A DNA stretch of 13,700 nucleotides, from positions 1 to 13,700 of the forward strand of contig CALIDR010000196.1 of assembly GCA_938022295.1 (NCBI GenBank), in the 5' to 3' direction. The stretch is from an uncultured Burkholderiaceae bacterium (GTDB lineage Bacteria; Pseudomonadota; Gammaproteobacteria; Burkholderiales; Burkholderiaceae_C). The translations under genes were made by a program, and so were the position numbers. Under the pieces are notes generated by a model. That model worked only from the letters and a program-made list of their open reading frames with translations. It ran no database searches and had not been told where the DNA came from. Below, one piece after another: positions 1 through 6,926 of the stretch (position 1 is the first letter of the stretch; each line of letters starts with the position of its first letter).

Positions 1-122
1 GTCGGGGCCGGGGGCGTGGCGGAGGGCGTGGTGGCGGGCGGCGGCGTCGCGCAGCCCGCGACGAGCCCCAGCAGCGCCGTCGCGGCGGCGGCGCGGCGGG
101 CGCGAAGTGGCGGGAACGTCAT
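1..122 (-). CDS. Partial lipoprotein, N-terminus only
   Basis: Reading the minus strand from the ATG at 122 gives 40 codons that run off the window without a stop. The start is MTFPPLRARR, followed by a hydrophobic stretch and the lipobox LVAGC with Cys24, then a Pro/Thr/Ala-rich linker. This is a typical type II signal peptide followed by the flexible tether of an envelope lipoprotein. The mature domain lies outside the window, so the family cannot be named. No Shine-Dalgarno sequence precedes the ATG, but a TACCCT hexamer lies 7 bases upstream of it, which fits a leaderless start. The gene is divergent from the esterase gene at 214. The signal peptide reading is fairly secure; the function is unknown. 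Confidence 0.72.
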   Translation of the reverse strand, partial: MTFPPLRARRAAAATALLGLVAGCATPPPATTPSATPPAP

Positions 123-129
123 GGCGGCG

Positions 130-135
130 AGGGTA
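130..135 (-). promoter_or_regulatory. Candidate -10 hexamer of the lipoprotein gene
   Basis: On the minus strand the sequence reads TACCCT, then 7 bases, then the ATG at 122. The spacing would put the transcription start at or next to the start codon. No convincing -35 element was seen. It is one of four similar arrangements in this window. Confidence 0.4.
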
Positions 136-201
136 ACCGCCGCGCCGCGACCCGGCGCCCCGGTCGGGGATCGCGGGCCGAAGGCCGCGCCGCGGCGCCG
201 A

Positions 202-207
202 TAGACT
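202..207 (+). promoter_or_regulatory. Candidate -10 hexamer of the esterase gene
   Basis: TAGACT ends 6 bases before the ATG at 214, with GCGCGC between and no Shine-Dalgarno sequence. The arrangement suggests transcription starting at the A of the ATG. No -35 match is visible. Confidence 0.4.
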
Positions 208-213
208 GCGCGC

Positions 214-825
214 ATGCCGCCCCGCGCCGACCTGCCGCCGACGCACCTGCTGTACCTGCACGGCTTCCGCTCGTCGCCGCAGTCGTTCAAGGCCCGGCGC
301 CTGCACGCCTGGCTGCGCGAGCACCGCCCCGAGGTGCACTGGTGGTGCCCGCAGCTGCCGCCGTCGCCGCGGGCGGCGATGGCGCTCGTCGAGGCGGGCA
401 TCGCCGGCTGGCCGCGCGAGCGCATGGCGGTGGTCGGCAGCTCGCTCGGCGGCTACTACGCGGTGTGGATCGCCGAGCGCACCGGCTGCCGCGCCGTGCT
501 GCTGAACCCGGCCGTGCACCCGGCGCGCGATCTGGCGCAGCACATCGGCGAGCAGACCGGCTTCCACGACCCGGACGAGCACTTCTTCTTCCGCGTCGAG
601 TACATCGAGGAGCTGCAGCAGCTCGCCGTGCCGGCGCTGACGCACCCCGAGCGCTTCTTCGCCGTCGTCGCCAAGGGCGACGAAGTGCTCGACTGGCGCG
701 AGATGGTGCAGCGCTGCCGCGGCGCCGAGGTCAAGCTGCTCGAAGGCGGCGACCACGCGCTGTCGGACTTCGACGACGACCTGCCCGACCTGCTGCGCTT
801 CCTCCACCTGTGTCCCTCCCCGTGA
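214..825 (+). CDS. yqiA: YqiA/YcfP-family alpha/beta-hydrolase esterase
   Basis: This 203-residue protein has the size and motifs of the UPF0227/YqiA esterases, small cytoplasmic alpha/beta hydrolases active on short acyl esters; the physiological substrate is not established. Visible features are the strand and oxyanion motif LLYLHGFRSSP near residues 12-22, and the nucleophile elbow G-S-S-L-G with Ser77 as the likely nucleophile. Asp156 lies in KGDEVLDW and His181 in GGDHALSDF, which completes a Ser-Asp-His triad in the expected order and spacing. There is no signal peptide. The ATG at 214 is chosen because the conserved part begins at residue 10 and a TAGACT hexamer lies just upstream. pyrF follows after 37 bases on the same strand, so the two may be co-transcribed, although a hairpin sits in the gap. 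Confidence 0.9.
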   Translation: MPPRADLPPTHLLYLHGFRSSPQSFKARRLHAWLREHRPEVHWWCPQLPPSPRAAMALVEAGIAGWPRERMAVVGSSLGGYYAVWIAERTGCRAVLLNPAVHPARDLAQHIGEQTGFHDPDEHFFFRVEYIEELQQLAVPALTHPERFFAVVAKGDEVLDWREMVQRCRGAEVKLLEGGDHALSDFDDDLPDLLRFLHLCPSP

Positions 826-850
826 CCGCCCCGCACCCGTGCGCGGGCGG
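826..850 (+). terminator. GC-rich hairpin between yqiA and pyrF
   Basis: Immediately after the yqiA stop, CCGCCC-CGCAC pairs with GTGCG-GGGCGG around a 2-base loop. This makes 11 base pairs with a single bulged C at 844. No T run follows, so it is not a classic intrinsic terminator. It may be an attenuating or mRNA-stabilising structure. It ends 12 bases before the pyrF ATG and could affect pyrF translation. Confidence 0.35.
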
Positions 851-862
851 CGCCGCCGCGCG

Positions 863-1696
863 ATGACGACCCGCCCGCAAAGCTTCACGACGCTGCTGCG
901 CGCCGCCACGGCGGCGCACGACTCGATGCTGTGCGTCGGGCTCGACCCCGAGCCGGCGCGCTTTCCCGCCCCCTGGCGCGGCGACGCGGGCCGCATCTAC
1001 GACTTCTGCGCCGCGATCGTCGACGCCACGCGCGACCTGGTGTGCGCGTTCAAGCCGCAGATCGCCTACTTCGCGGCTCATCGCGCCGAGGACGCGCTCG
1101 AGCGCCTGATCGCCCACGTGCACGCCGTCGCGCCGGGCGTGCCGGTGATCCTCGACGCCAAGCGCGGCGACATCGGCGCCACCGCCGAGCAGTACGCGCG
1201 CGAGGCGTTCGAGCGCTACCGCGCCGACGCGGTGACGCTGTCGCCGTTCATGGGCTTCGACTCCGTCGAGCCGTTCCTGCGCTGGCCGGGCAAGGGCGCG
1301 ATCCTGCTGTGCCGCACGTCGAACCCCGGCGGGGACGACCTTCAGGCGCAGGCGCTCGAAGGCGGCGAGCGCGTGTTCGAGCGCATCGCGCGCTTGGCCG
1401 CGGGGCCGTGGAACCGCAGCGGCGAGCTCGGCCTCGTCGTCGGCGCCACCTACCCGGGCGAGATCGCGCGCGTGCGCGAGCTCGCGCCGACGCTGCCGCT
1501 GCTGATCCCGGGCGTCGGCGCGCAGGGCGGCGACGCCGCGGCGACGGTGCGCGCCGGCTGGCGCGCCGACGGCCCGATCGTCGTCAACAGCTCGCGCGCG
1601 GTGCTGTACGCCGGCGCGGACGCCGGCTTCGCCGCCGCGGCGCGGCAGGCGGCGCTGGCCACGCGCGCCGAGCTCAACGCGGCGCGCCCGGCGTGA
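863..1696 (+). CDS. pyrF: Orotidine-5'-phosphate decarboxylase, type 2
   Basis: The enzyme converts orotidine 5'-phosphate to UMP, the last step of de novo pyrimidine synthesis, in the cytoplasm. The 277-residue length and sequence match the longer type 2 PyrF subfamily. The catalytic signature is ILDAKRGDIG, with Asp98, Lys100 and Asp103 forming the charged active-site network. Other recognisable parts are CVGLDPEP near residue 24, FKPQIAYF near 63, the CRTSNPGG segment near 150, the phosphate-binding loop PGVGAQGG at 216-223, and VVNSSRAVLYA near 240. The ATG at 863 is preferred over a GTG at 839 because residues encoded before 863 are a low-complexity Arg run lying inside the hairpin. No Shine-Dalgarno sequence is obvious. 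Identification is secure. Confidence 0.95.
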   Translation: MTTRPQSFTTLLRAATAAHDSMLCVGLDPEPARFPAPWRGDAGRIYDFCAAIVDATRDLVCAFKPQIAYFAAHRAEDALERLIAHVHAVAPGVPVILDAKRGDIGATAEQYAREAFERYRADAVTLSPFMGFDSVEPFLRWPGKGAILLCRTSNPGGDDLQAQALEGGERVFERIARLAAGPWNRSGELGLVVGATYPGEIARVRELAPTLPLLIPGVGAQGGDAAATVRAGWRADGPIVVNSSRAVLYAGADAGFAAAARQAALATRAELNAARPA

Positions 1697-1714
1697 CATA
1701 GTGGACCGCGGCGG

Positions 1715-4700
1715 GTGCGCGCGACCGGCGCCGGTTCGGCCGCCGCTGCCCGGGCGCCGATAAGCCGATACATCGTGTTGCAGCGAGCACCGCCCGTCAC
1801 GCCGGACGCCGAAACGGCGGCCGGCGCACCGCCCCCGCCCTTGCGTCCGGCCACCACCCTCGACCCGCGCCCGCGCATCGCCGCGTCGATCGCGCGCTAC
1901 TTCTTCGGCACCGTCGCCGTCGCGGCGGCGCTCGCGGTGGCGTTCCATCTCGCCACGATCGGCTGGCAGCCCGGGTTGCCGCAGGCGATCACCGCCGCGC
2001 TGGCGGCCACCGCGCTGCTGAGCGCGGTGGCCACGCGGCTGCGCGAGCGCTGGGTGACGCCGGCGCTGGCCGTCGTCGCCGTGCTCGTGATGACGCTGAT
2101 CGGCCTGGGCGCCGTGACGCAGCAGTGGGGCCTGTCGAGCATCACGCTCGGCGCCTTCGGCCTGATCGTCGCGGCGCTGTTCGCCGTCGCATCGACGCGC
2201 GCCGGCGCCGTCGCGGCGCTGTGGGGCGCCGCGGTGCTCGCCGCGCTCGCGTGGGCCGAGCAGCAGGGCTGGGTCGCGGGGCCGGCGGCGGCCGCCAAGC
2301 CGCTGCCGTGGCGGCTGACGCTGCACCTGGTCGTGCTCGGCAGCGGCATCGCGATGGGCCTGCTGCTGGCGCGCGTCGTCGGCCTGTACCTGCAGGCGAG
2401 CCAGGCGCGCGAGCAACGCTTCGTCGGCCTGCTGGGCATCGCCGCCGACGCCTACTGGGAGCTCGACGCCGGGCTGCAGTTCGTCCACGTGTCGCACCGC
2501 CAGCGCGACGGCGTCTTCCTCGCCGACCCCGAGGTGCCGCGCCAGGTGCCGTGGGAGCTGCCGTGCCTGCAGTTCGACGACGAGGCGCTCGACGCGCTGC
2601 GCGCCGACCTCGAGGCGCGCGAGCCGTTCCGCGACCGCCCGGTGCGCTGGCGCGACGGCAGCCGCGTGCGCCACCTGAGCGTCAGCGGCGAGCCGCGGCT
2701 GGACGCGCGCGGCGCGTTCCAGGGCTACTGGGGGGTGGCGCGCGACGTCTCGGCCGAGGTGCAGGCGCGCGCGGCGCTCGAGATCACGCAGACGCGCTAC
2801 CGCGAGCTGTTCAACCGGCTGCCCACCGCGCTCGTGCTGCACCGGCGCGGGCGCGTGCTCGACGCCAACCCGGCCGCCGTCGAGCTGTTCGGCTACCCCG
2901 ACCTGGCGGCGATGCTCGGCCATCACCTCGAGGGCCACTGCGAGCCGGGCGCCTCGCGCGACGCGATGCGCGCGCGCATCGCGCAGCTCGAGACGATGGC
3001 GGTGGGCCAGGCGCTCGAGCCCGAGGAACTGCGCGTGCAGTCGCTGGACGGCCACCGGATGGACGTGCTCGCCGGCGCGGTGCGCGTCGACGCGTCGGAC
3101 GGGCCGGCCACGCTCGCGATCCTCGTCGACGACACCGACCGCCGCGCCGCCGAGGACGCCGTGCGCCGCTCGGAGGCGCTGCTGTCGCACCTGGTGGCCA
3201 CGAGCCCGGACCTCATCACCCTGACCGAACTGGCCACCGGCCGCTACGTGATGGTCAACGAGACGTTCGAGCAGCTGCTCGGCTACACGCGCGAGGAGGT
3301 CGTGGGCCGCCGCTCGGTCGAGGTCGGCGTGTGGGCACGGCCCGAGGACCGCGAGCACCTCAAGCGCGCGCTCGAGCGCGACGGCGTGCAGCGCAACTGG
3401 CCGTGCGAGTTCATCGCCAAGTCGGGCCGGCGGGTGCAGATGCTCGTCTCGGCGGCGCGCTTCACGATGGACGGGCGCGACTACGTGGTGCTCAACGCGC
3501 GCGACATCACCGCCGTCGAGCGCGCGCGGCTGGAGCGCGAGGCGATCCTCGACAACGCGTCGATCGGCATCGCGCTGACGCGCGACCAGGTGTTCCAGCT
3601 CGTCAACCCGGCGTTCGAGGACATGCTCGGCTGGCCGCGCGGCACGCTGGTGGGCCAGCCCGGGCGCGTCGTGTGGCCGAGCGACGAGGCCTACGCGCGC
3701 ATCGGGCGCGAGATCGGCGCCGCGCTCGCGCGCGGCGAGCGCGTCGATACCGAGGCCGAGCTCGCGCGCCGCGACGGCACGCGCATCCTGTGCCGCACGC
3801 TCGTGCGCGCCGTCGATCCGCAGCACCCGAGCCGCGGCGGCACGGTGTGGATCACCGAGGACGTGACCGAGCAGCGCCGCCTGGTGCAGGCGCTGGCCAA
3901 GGCGCGCGACGACGCCGAGGCCGCCAACCGCGCCAAGAGCGCGTTCCTCGCCAACACCAGCCACGAGATCCGCAACCCGCTGAACCAGCTGCTGAACCTG
4001 GCGCGCATCGCGCGCGCGCCCGAGGTCGGCGACGCGCAGCGCCAGCGCTACCTGGAGCTGATCGGCGACAGCGCCGAGGCGCTGGCCTCGGTCATCTCCG
4101 ACATCCTCGACCTGTCGAAGATCGAGGCCGGCAAGCTGCACCTCGAACGCGTCGCGTTCGACCTCCACGCGCTGCTCGGCACGCTGCAGCGCGGCTACGG
4201 CGCGCTGGCCGACGCGCGCGGGCTCGCGCTGTCGCTCGAGGTCGACCCCGAGCTGCCGCAGCGCGTCGTCGGCGACCCGGTGCGGCTGCGGCAGATCCTG
4301 AGCAACTACGTCGGCAACGCGCTGAAGTTCACCGGCCGCGGCAGCGTGCGGCTGAAGGCGCGCCTGCTCGAGGCCGGCGCCACGCCGAAGGTGCGCTTCG
4401 AGGTGCAGGACACCGGCCCCGGCATCGACCCCGCGCTGCAGGCGCGCCTGTTCGAGCCGTTCACGCAGGGCGACCAGTCGACGACGCGGCGCTACGGCGG
4501 CACCGGCCTCGGGCTGTCGATCTGCCGCGACCTGGCCGCACTGATGGGCGGCAGCGTCGGCGTCGACAGCCAGCCCGGCCTCGGCAGCCGCTTCTGGGTC
4601 GACCTGCCGCTCGAGATCGCCAGCGCCGACACGCCGATCACCGGCTTCGGCGCGCTCGACGGCGACCCGCTCGCCGGCGCGCGCGTGCTCGTCGTCGACG

Positions 4701-5065
4701 ACGACGCGACGAACCAGATCATCACCCAGTCGATCCTGCGCCAGTGGGGCGTGCTCGCCGGCGAGGCGCACAACGGCGCCGAGGCGATCGCCGCGATCGA
4801 GCAGGCGATCGCCTGCGGGCGCCCGTACGACGCCGTGCTGATGGACCTGCAGATGCCGGAGATGGGCGGCATCGAGGCGGCGCGCCGGCTGCGCGCGGTG
4901 CACGACCCGGTGGCACTGCCGATCATCGCGCTGACGGCGGCCGCGCTGGTGGGCGAGCGCGACGACGCGCTCGCCGCCGGGATGAACGACTTCGTGCTCA
5001 AGCCGATCGACGACGTCCAGCGGCGGCGGCTGCAGTCGGCGCTGCGCCGCCTGCTGCGGCGCTGA
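1715..5065 (+). CDS. Membrane hybrid sensor kinase, four PAS-like regions plus receiver
   Basis: This 1116-residue inner-membrane hybrid kinase has about six hydrophobic helices at residues 62-80, 90-107, 114-134, 140-160, 164-182 and 201-225. Four PAS-like regions follow at roughly 236-350, 357-475, 484-605 and 606-730; the second to fourth carry the usual ANPAAVELFGY, VNETFEQLLGY and VNPAFEDMLGW cores. The HisKA domain has SHEIRNPLN with His750 as phosphoacceptor. The ATPase domain shows the N box with Asn868, DTGPGID from 899 and GTGLGL at 929-934. The C-terminal receiver has the acidic patch 995-997, Asp1044 in LMDLQMPEMGG and Lys1096. No HPt domain or DNA-binding output is present, so the phosphorelay must continue through unlinked proteins. 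The signal sensed is unknown. The start is uncertain: GTG at 1715 gives a long disordered leader, and GTG at 1775 is an alternative. It follows pyrF by 18 bases. Confidence 0.9.
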   Translation: MRATGAGSAAAARAPISRYIVLQRAPPVTPDAETAAGAPPPPLRPATTLDPRPRIAASIARYFFGTVAVAAALAVAFHLATIGWQPGLPQAITAALAATALLSAVATRLRERWVTPALAVVAVLVMTLIGLGAVTQQWGLSSITLGAFGLIVAALFAVASTRAGAVAALWGAAVLAALAWAEQQGWVAGPAAAAKPLPWRLTLHLVVLGSGIAMGLLLARVVGLYLQASQAREQRFVGLLGIAADAYWELDAGLQFVHVSHRQRDGVFLADPEVPRQVPWELPCLQFDDEALDALRADLEAREPFRDRPVRWRDGSRVRHLSVSGEPRLDARGAFQGYWGVARDVSAEVQARAALEITQTRYRELFNRLPTALVLHRRGRVLDANPAAVELFGYPDLAAMLGHHLEGHCEPGASRDAMRARIAQLETMAVGQALEPEELRVQSLDGHRMDVLAGAVRVDASDGPATLAILVDDTDRRAAEDAVRRSEALLSHLVATSPDLITLTELATGRYVMVNETFEQLLGYTREEVVGRRSVEVGVWARPEDREHLKRALERDGVQRNWPCEFIAKSGRRVQMLVSAARFTMDGRDYVVLNARDITAVERARLEREAILDNASIGIALTRDQVFQLVNPAFEDMLGWPRGTLVGQPGRVVWPSDEAYARIGREIGAALARGERVDTEAELARRDGTRILCRTLVRAVDPQHPSRGGTVWITEDVTEQRRLVQALAKARDDAEAANRAKSAFLANTSHEIRNPLNQLLNLARIARAPEVGDAQRQRYLELIGDSAEALASVISDILDLSKIEAGKLHLERVAFDLHALLGTLQRGYGALADARGLALSLEVDPELPQRVVGDPVRLRQILSNYVGNALKFTGRGSVRLKARLLEAGATPKVRFEVQDTGPGIDPALQARLFEPFTQGDQSTTRRYGGTGLGLSICRDLAALMGGSVGVDSQPGLGSRFWVDLPLEIASADTPITGFGALDGDPLAGARVLVVDDDATNQIITQSILRQWGVLAGEAHNGAEAIAAIEQAIACGRPYDAVLMDLQMPEMGGIEAARRLRAVHDPVALPIIALTAAALVGERDDALAAGMNDFVLKPIDDVQRRRLQSALRRLLRR

Positions 5066-5082
5066 CGGCGCGGCCGTTTCCC

Positions 5083-5103
5083 CCGCGGCCGCTGCGGCCG
5101 CGG
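5083..5103. repeat. Near-perfect palindrome upstream of the DUF2905 gene
   Basis: Arms CCGCGGCCGC and GCGGCCGCGG are exact reverse complements around a single T at 5093. The palindrome starts 17 bases after the hybrid kinase stop and ends 8 bases before a TACGAT hexamer. It could be a dyad operator covering the -35 region of the next gene, or a GC-only hairpin ending kinase transcription. No T run follows. At this GC content part of the symmetry could be chance. Confidence 0.4.
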
Positions 5104-5111
5104 CCACGGCT

Positions 5112-5117
5112 TACGAT
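5112..5117 (+). promoter_or_regulatory. Candidate -10 hexamer of the DUF2905 gene
   Basis: TACGAT matches the bacterial -10 consensus at four of six positions in an otherwise GC-only stretch. The expected transcription start is near 5124, leaving a leader of about 35 bases before the ATG at 5159. No good -35 element is visible; the palindrome occupies that place. Confidence 0.35.
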
Positions 5118-5158
5118 GGCGACCGCGTGCCCGTCCGGTGCGCACGGGCACCCTTGTG

Positions 5159-5359
5159 ATGCAACGCCTGCTGATCGCCGTCGGGATTGTCTTCCTCGTG
5201 GCCGGCCTGCTGTGGCCCTGGCTCGCCCGCCTGCCGTGGGGGCGGCTGCCGGGCGACGTGCACATCGAGCGCGACGGCTTCCACTTCTTCGCCCCGATCA
5301 CGACCGGGATCGTGATCTCGATCGTCGTCTCGCTGCTGCTGTGGTGGTGGCGGCGCTGA
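5159..5359 (+). CDS. DUF2905-type small membrane protein
   Basis: This 66-residue protein has two hydrophobic helices, about residues 3-22 and 44-64, separated by a short polar segment with GRLPGDVHIER. It ends in LWWWRR. The two-helix layout, the LPGD motif and the HFFAPITT stretch before the second helix are the signature of the DUF2905 family, conserved small membrane proteins of unknown function. The ATG at 5159 is chosen because it gives MQRLLIAVG, the usual family N-terminus. In-frame GTG codons at 5138 and 5156 would add only a few residues. The gene stands alone, with the hybrid kinase upstream and a noncoding region downstream. Family assignment is good; the role is unknown. Confidence 0.85.
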   Translation: MQRLLIAVGIVFLVAGLLWPWLARLPWGRLPGDVHIERDGFHFFAPITTGIVISIVVSLLLWWWRR

Positions 5360-5444
5360 GACGCGGTCGCTCCGGATCTCATGGGCAAGCGGCGTTCGGC
5401 CAGGGCCCCCGGCAGACCGCGGCGCCGCCGCGTCGCCCGAGCGT

Positions 5445-5461
5445 CGGGGGCAGCGCCCCCG
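5445..5461 (+). repeat. GC hairpin CGGGGGC-AGC-GCCCCCG
   Basis: Seven-base-pair perfect arms enclose a 3-base loop, 85 bases after the DUF2905 stop. It could end that transcript, but no T run follows. Compact hairpins of this type are also common as dispersed repeats in GC-rich genomes. Confidence 0.4.
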
Positions 5462-5612
5462 GACCGGGGCAACCACGTAGAGGCGATCGGCGCCGCGGCC
5501 GACGACTCCGAAGTGCAGGCTCGGGACGCGGGCGACCCGTCGGCTGTCGCGGGGTCGAATGCGGGTCCGGCAGGCCGGCTGCACCTGAAATGCGGTTGGC
5601 CCGGGCCGGCAG

Positions 5613-5626
5613 TCGGGCGCGCCCGA
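5613..5626. repeat. 14-bp perfect palindrome, partly duplicated at 5638-5648
   Basis: TCGGGCGCGCCCGA is its own reverse complement. Its first 11 bases recur 25 bases downstream. The composition makes short palindromes more likely than usual, so any function is speculative. Confidence 0.35.
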
Positions 5627-5664
5627 GCGGGCCGTCATCGGGCGCGCCGGCAAGGACGAGCCCG

Positions 5665-5696
5665 CAGGCGCACCGTCCCTGCGCACGGTGCGCCTG
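5665..5696. repeat. 12-bp perfect inverted repeat with 8-base loop
   Basis: CAGGCGCACCGT at 5665-5676 is the exact reverse complement of ACGGTGCGCCTG at 5685-5696. Its mixed base composition makes it the least likely of the local repeats to be chance. No T run follows, so it resembles a structured RNA stem, a REP-like unit or a protein site more than a terminator. Confidence 0.5.
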
Positions 5697-5964
5697 GCCA
5701 GGGGCCGGGGCGTCCCCTCCCCGCCGCGGCCCGCAGGGCTCGCAACGCCGCCGGCGTGCCCCGGGGCGGCGCGATCGGGTGCGCAGCGTCGTCACCCGCC
5801 AGGCGACCGTGTGCGTGGTGGGAAACGTCAGACACGAGAGACGGTTGCATGCGGGATCGAGCGGCCGACTGCCCGACCCAGGGTTACCCGGCGGCAGCGT
5901 CGACGCGGCGTCGCGCAGGCGCCGGGCCGCTCTGCAAGGCGGTTCGCACGGTGCCGCGAAGACG

Positions 5965-5970
5965 TACCAT
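5965..5970 (+). promoter_or_regulatory. Candidate -10 hexamer of the binding-protein gene
   Basis: TACCAT ends 7 bases before the ATG at 5978. TTCGCA at 5943-5948, with a 16-base spacer, matches the -35 consensus at four of six positions. No Shine-Dalgarno sequence precedes the ATG, consistent with a leaderless transcript. Confidence 0.45.
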
Positions 5971-5977
5971 ACGGCCC

Positions 5978-6898
5978 ATGCGCCGGCGCTCGCTGCTGAT
6001 CCTCGGTGCCGCGACCTGCGGCGCGACCTCGTCGGCAACCGTGCTCGACGCCGGAGCGGCTGCGATCGGGGCCGCGGTGTGCCGCGGCAGCCGGCCCGGG
6101 CCGCTCTTGCTGGCCGCCGCGCAGCCGTCCCTGAGCTACGAGGGCACCCACATCCTCGCCCACGGGGCGATGCGCGAGCTGGCCGCGCAGTACTCGGCCG
6201 CCACGGGCCGTTCGTTTGCGGTGCGCGGCGGCGGCTGCGACGAGGCGATCGCCGCGCTGCGCGCCGCAGTGGCCGACTTCGGCGGGCTGTGCTGCCCGGT
6301 GGAGTCGACGCCGCTGCGCGGGCTGCCGCACCTGGTCGTGGCTCACGACTGGAAGGCGGTCGTCGTGCACCCGGGCAATCCGCTGTCGGGCATCTCGCTG
6401 CGCGACCTGATGCGGGTGGCCAGCGGGGAAGTCGCCCGCTGGCGCGAGCTCGGCGCCGGGGATGGCATGGTCGCGCTCGTCGTGCGCCGGCACTGCCCCG
6501 ACTACGTCGAGCCGGTGCGCTCCGCGCTCCTGGCCAACGCCCCGCGCTGGTCGCCGCGCGGCCTGTTCGTGACCACCGACGAGAAGATCGCCGAGACGAC
6601 GTCGCGTTTCGAAGGAGCGCTCGGCATCGTCAGCTGGGTCTACGCGCGGCCGCTGGTCGAGCGCGGGCTGCTCAAGGCTCTGTCCGTCGACGGCGTGCCG
6701 TTGGCCAGGGAAGCCGGACTGCGCTACCCCCTGACCGGGCCCCTGACGCTTGCCTTCAGGCGTTGGGATGACGCGCGCATGGGGCCGTTCATGGATTTCG
6801 TGTACGGCGACGCCGGCCGGGCGATCGTCGAGCGGCAGCTGATCCCGGTCACGGCGGGCGCCGCGGGGTATCGGCGCCGCACGCTCGCGCTGGCCTGA
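5978..6898 (+). CDS. PstS-like periplasmic binding protein with cysteine-bearing ligand loops
   Basis: This 306-residue protein has the order of a class II (PstS-like) binding domain: SYEGTHIL at 52-59, the loop RGGGCDEAI at 83-91, ADFGGLCCPVES at 99-110, then VVHPGNPLSGISLRDLMRVASGEVARW at 129-155, and a C-terminal half ending in VYGDAGRAIVERQLIPVTA. The VHPGNPLSGIS segment is typical of phosphate-type binding proteins. The N-terminus MRRRSLLIL has a twin-arginine-like motif before a weakly hydrophobic stretch, so export is likely but the route is unclear. Two loops that contact the anion in PstS, usually GGGS and a serine/arginine motif, here carry Cys87 and Cys105-Cys106. No permease or ATPase gene is adjacent. 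It converges with the sensor kinase gene, 18 bases apart. A sensory role for a sulfur species or metal is inference; an orphan transporter component is the alternative. Confidence 0.78.
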   Translation: MRRRSLLILGAATCGATSSATVLDAGAAAIGAAVCRGSRPGPLLLAAAQPSLSYEGTHILAHGAMRELAAQYSAATGRSFAVRGGGCDEAIAALRAAVADFGGLCCPVESTPLRGLPHLVVAHDWKAVVVHPGNPLSGISLRDLMRVASGEVARWRELGAGDGMVALVVRRHCPDYVEPVRSALLANAPRWSPRGLFVTTDEKIAETTSRFEGALGIVSWVYARPLVERGLLKALSVDGVPLAREAGLRYPLTGPLTLAFRRWDDARMGPFMDFVYGDAGRAIVERQLIPVTAGAAGYRRRTLALA

Positions 6899-6911
6899 GC
6901 GCCTCGACGGC

Positions 6912-6926
6912 GCCCCTCAGCGGGGC
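6912..6926. terminator. Weak hairpin at the convergent gene ends
   Basis: GCCCC and GGGGC pair around a 5-base loop that includes the kinase stop codon, between two genes ending 18 bases apart. There is no T run on either strand. It could act weakly for both genes. Confidence 0.2.

Larger units (their letters stand above)
5360..5977. other. 618-bp region with no convincing gene, rich in inverted repeats
   Basis: Open frames cross this region on both strands, but their translations are low-complexity Arg/Pro/Ala/Gly strings with no recognisable motif or codon pattern, so I call no gene. It does hold three listed inverted repeats and an 11-base direct repeat (TCGGGCGCGCC at 5613-5623 and 5638-5648). 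A less GC-biased stretch lies around 5820-5850. I found no tRNA, rRNA or known riboswitch. It could be a relic, an intergenic repeat cluster or an unrecognised structured RNA. Confidence 0.5.

Noticed and set aside
16..204. Short plus-strand frame at the left edge
   Set aside because: Low-complexity Ala/Gly/Arg product; the opposite strand has a coherent lipoprotein signal peptide over the same bases.
731..5107. Very long open frame on the minus strand opposite the hybrid kinase
   Set aside because: The translation is a monotonous Arg/Ala/Gln/His/Val string without domains. It is a GC-skew shadow of the kinase gene, whose plus-strand product has clear motifs throughout.
5551..5560. tRNA T-loop-like GGGGTCGAAT
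   Set aside because: Flanking bases do not form a T stem, and no acceptor, D or anticodon arms could be placed.
5111..5686. Minus-strand frame across the DUF2905 gene and the noncoding region
   Set aside because: It partly antisenses the DUF2905 gene, and the remainder shows no recognisable fold or motif. One stretch looks slightly more protein-like, but not enough to call.
2125..6771. Long plus-strand open frame running from the kinase through the noncoding region into the binding protein
   Set aside because: It is the +2 shadow of two real genes, Arg/Pro-rich and without motifs; stops are rare by chance in such GC-rich DNA.
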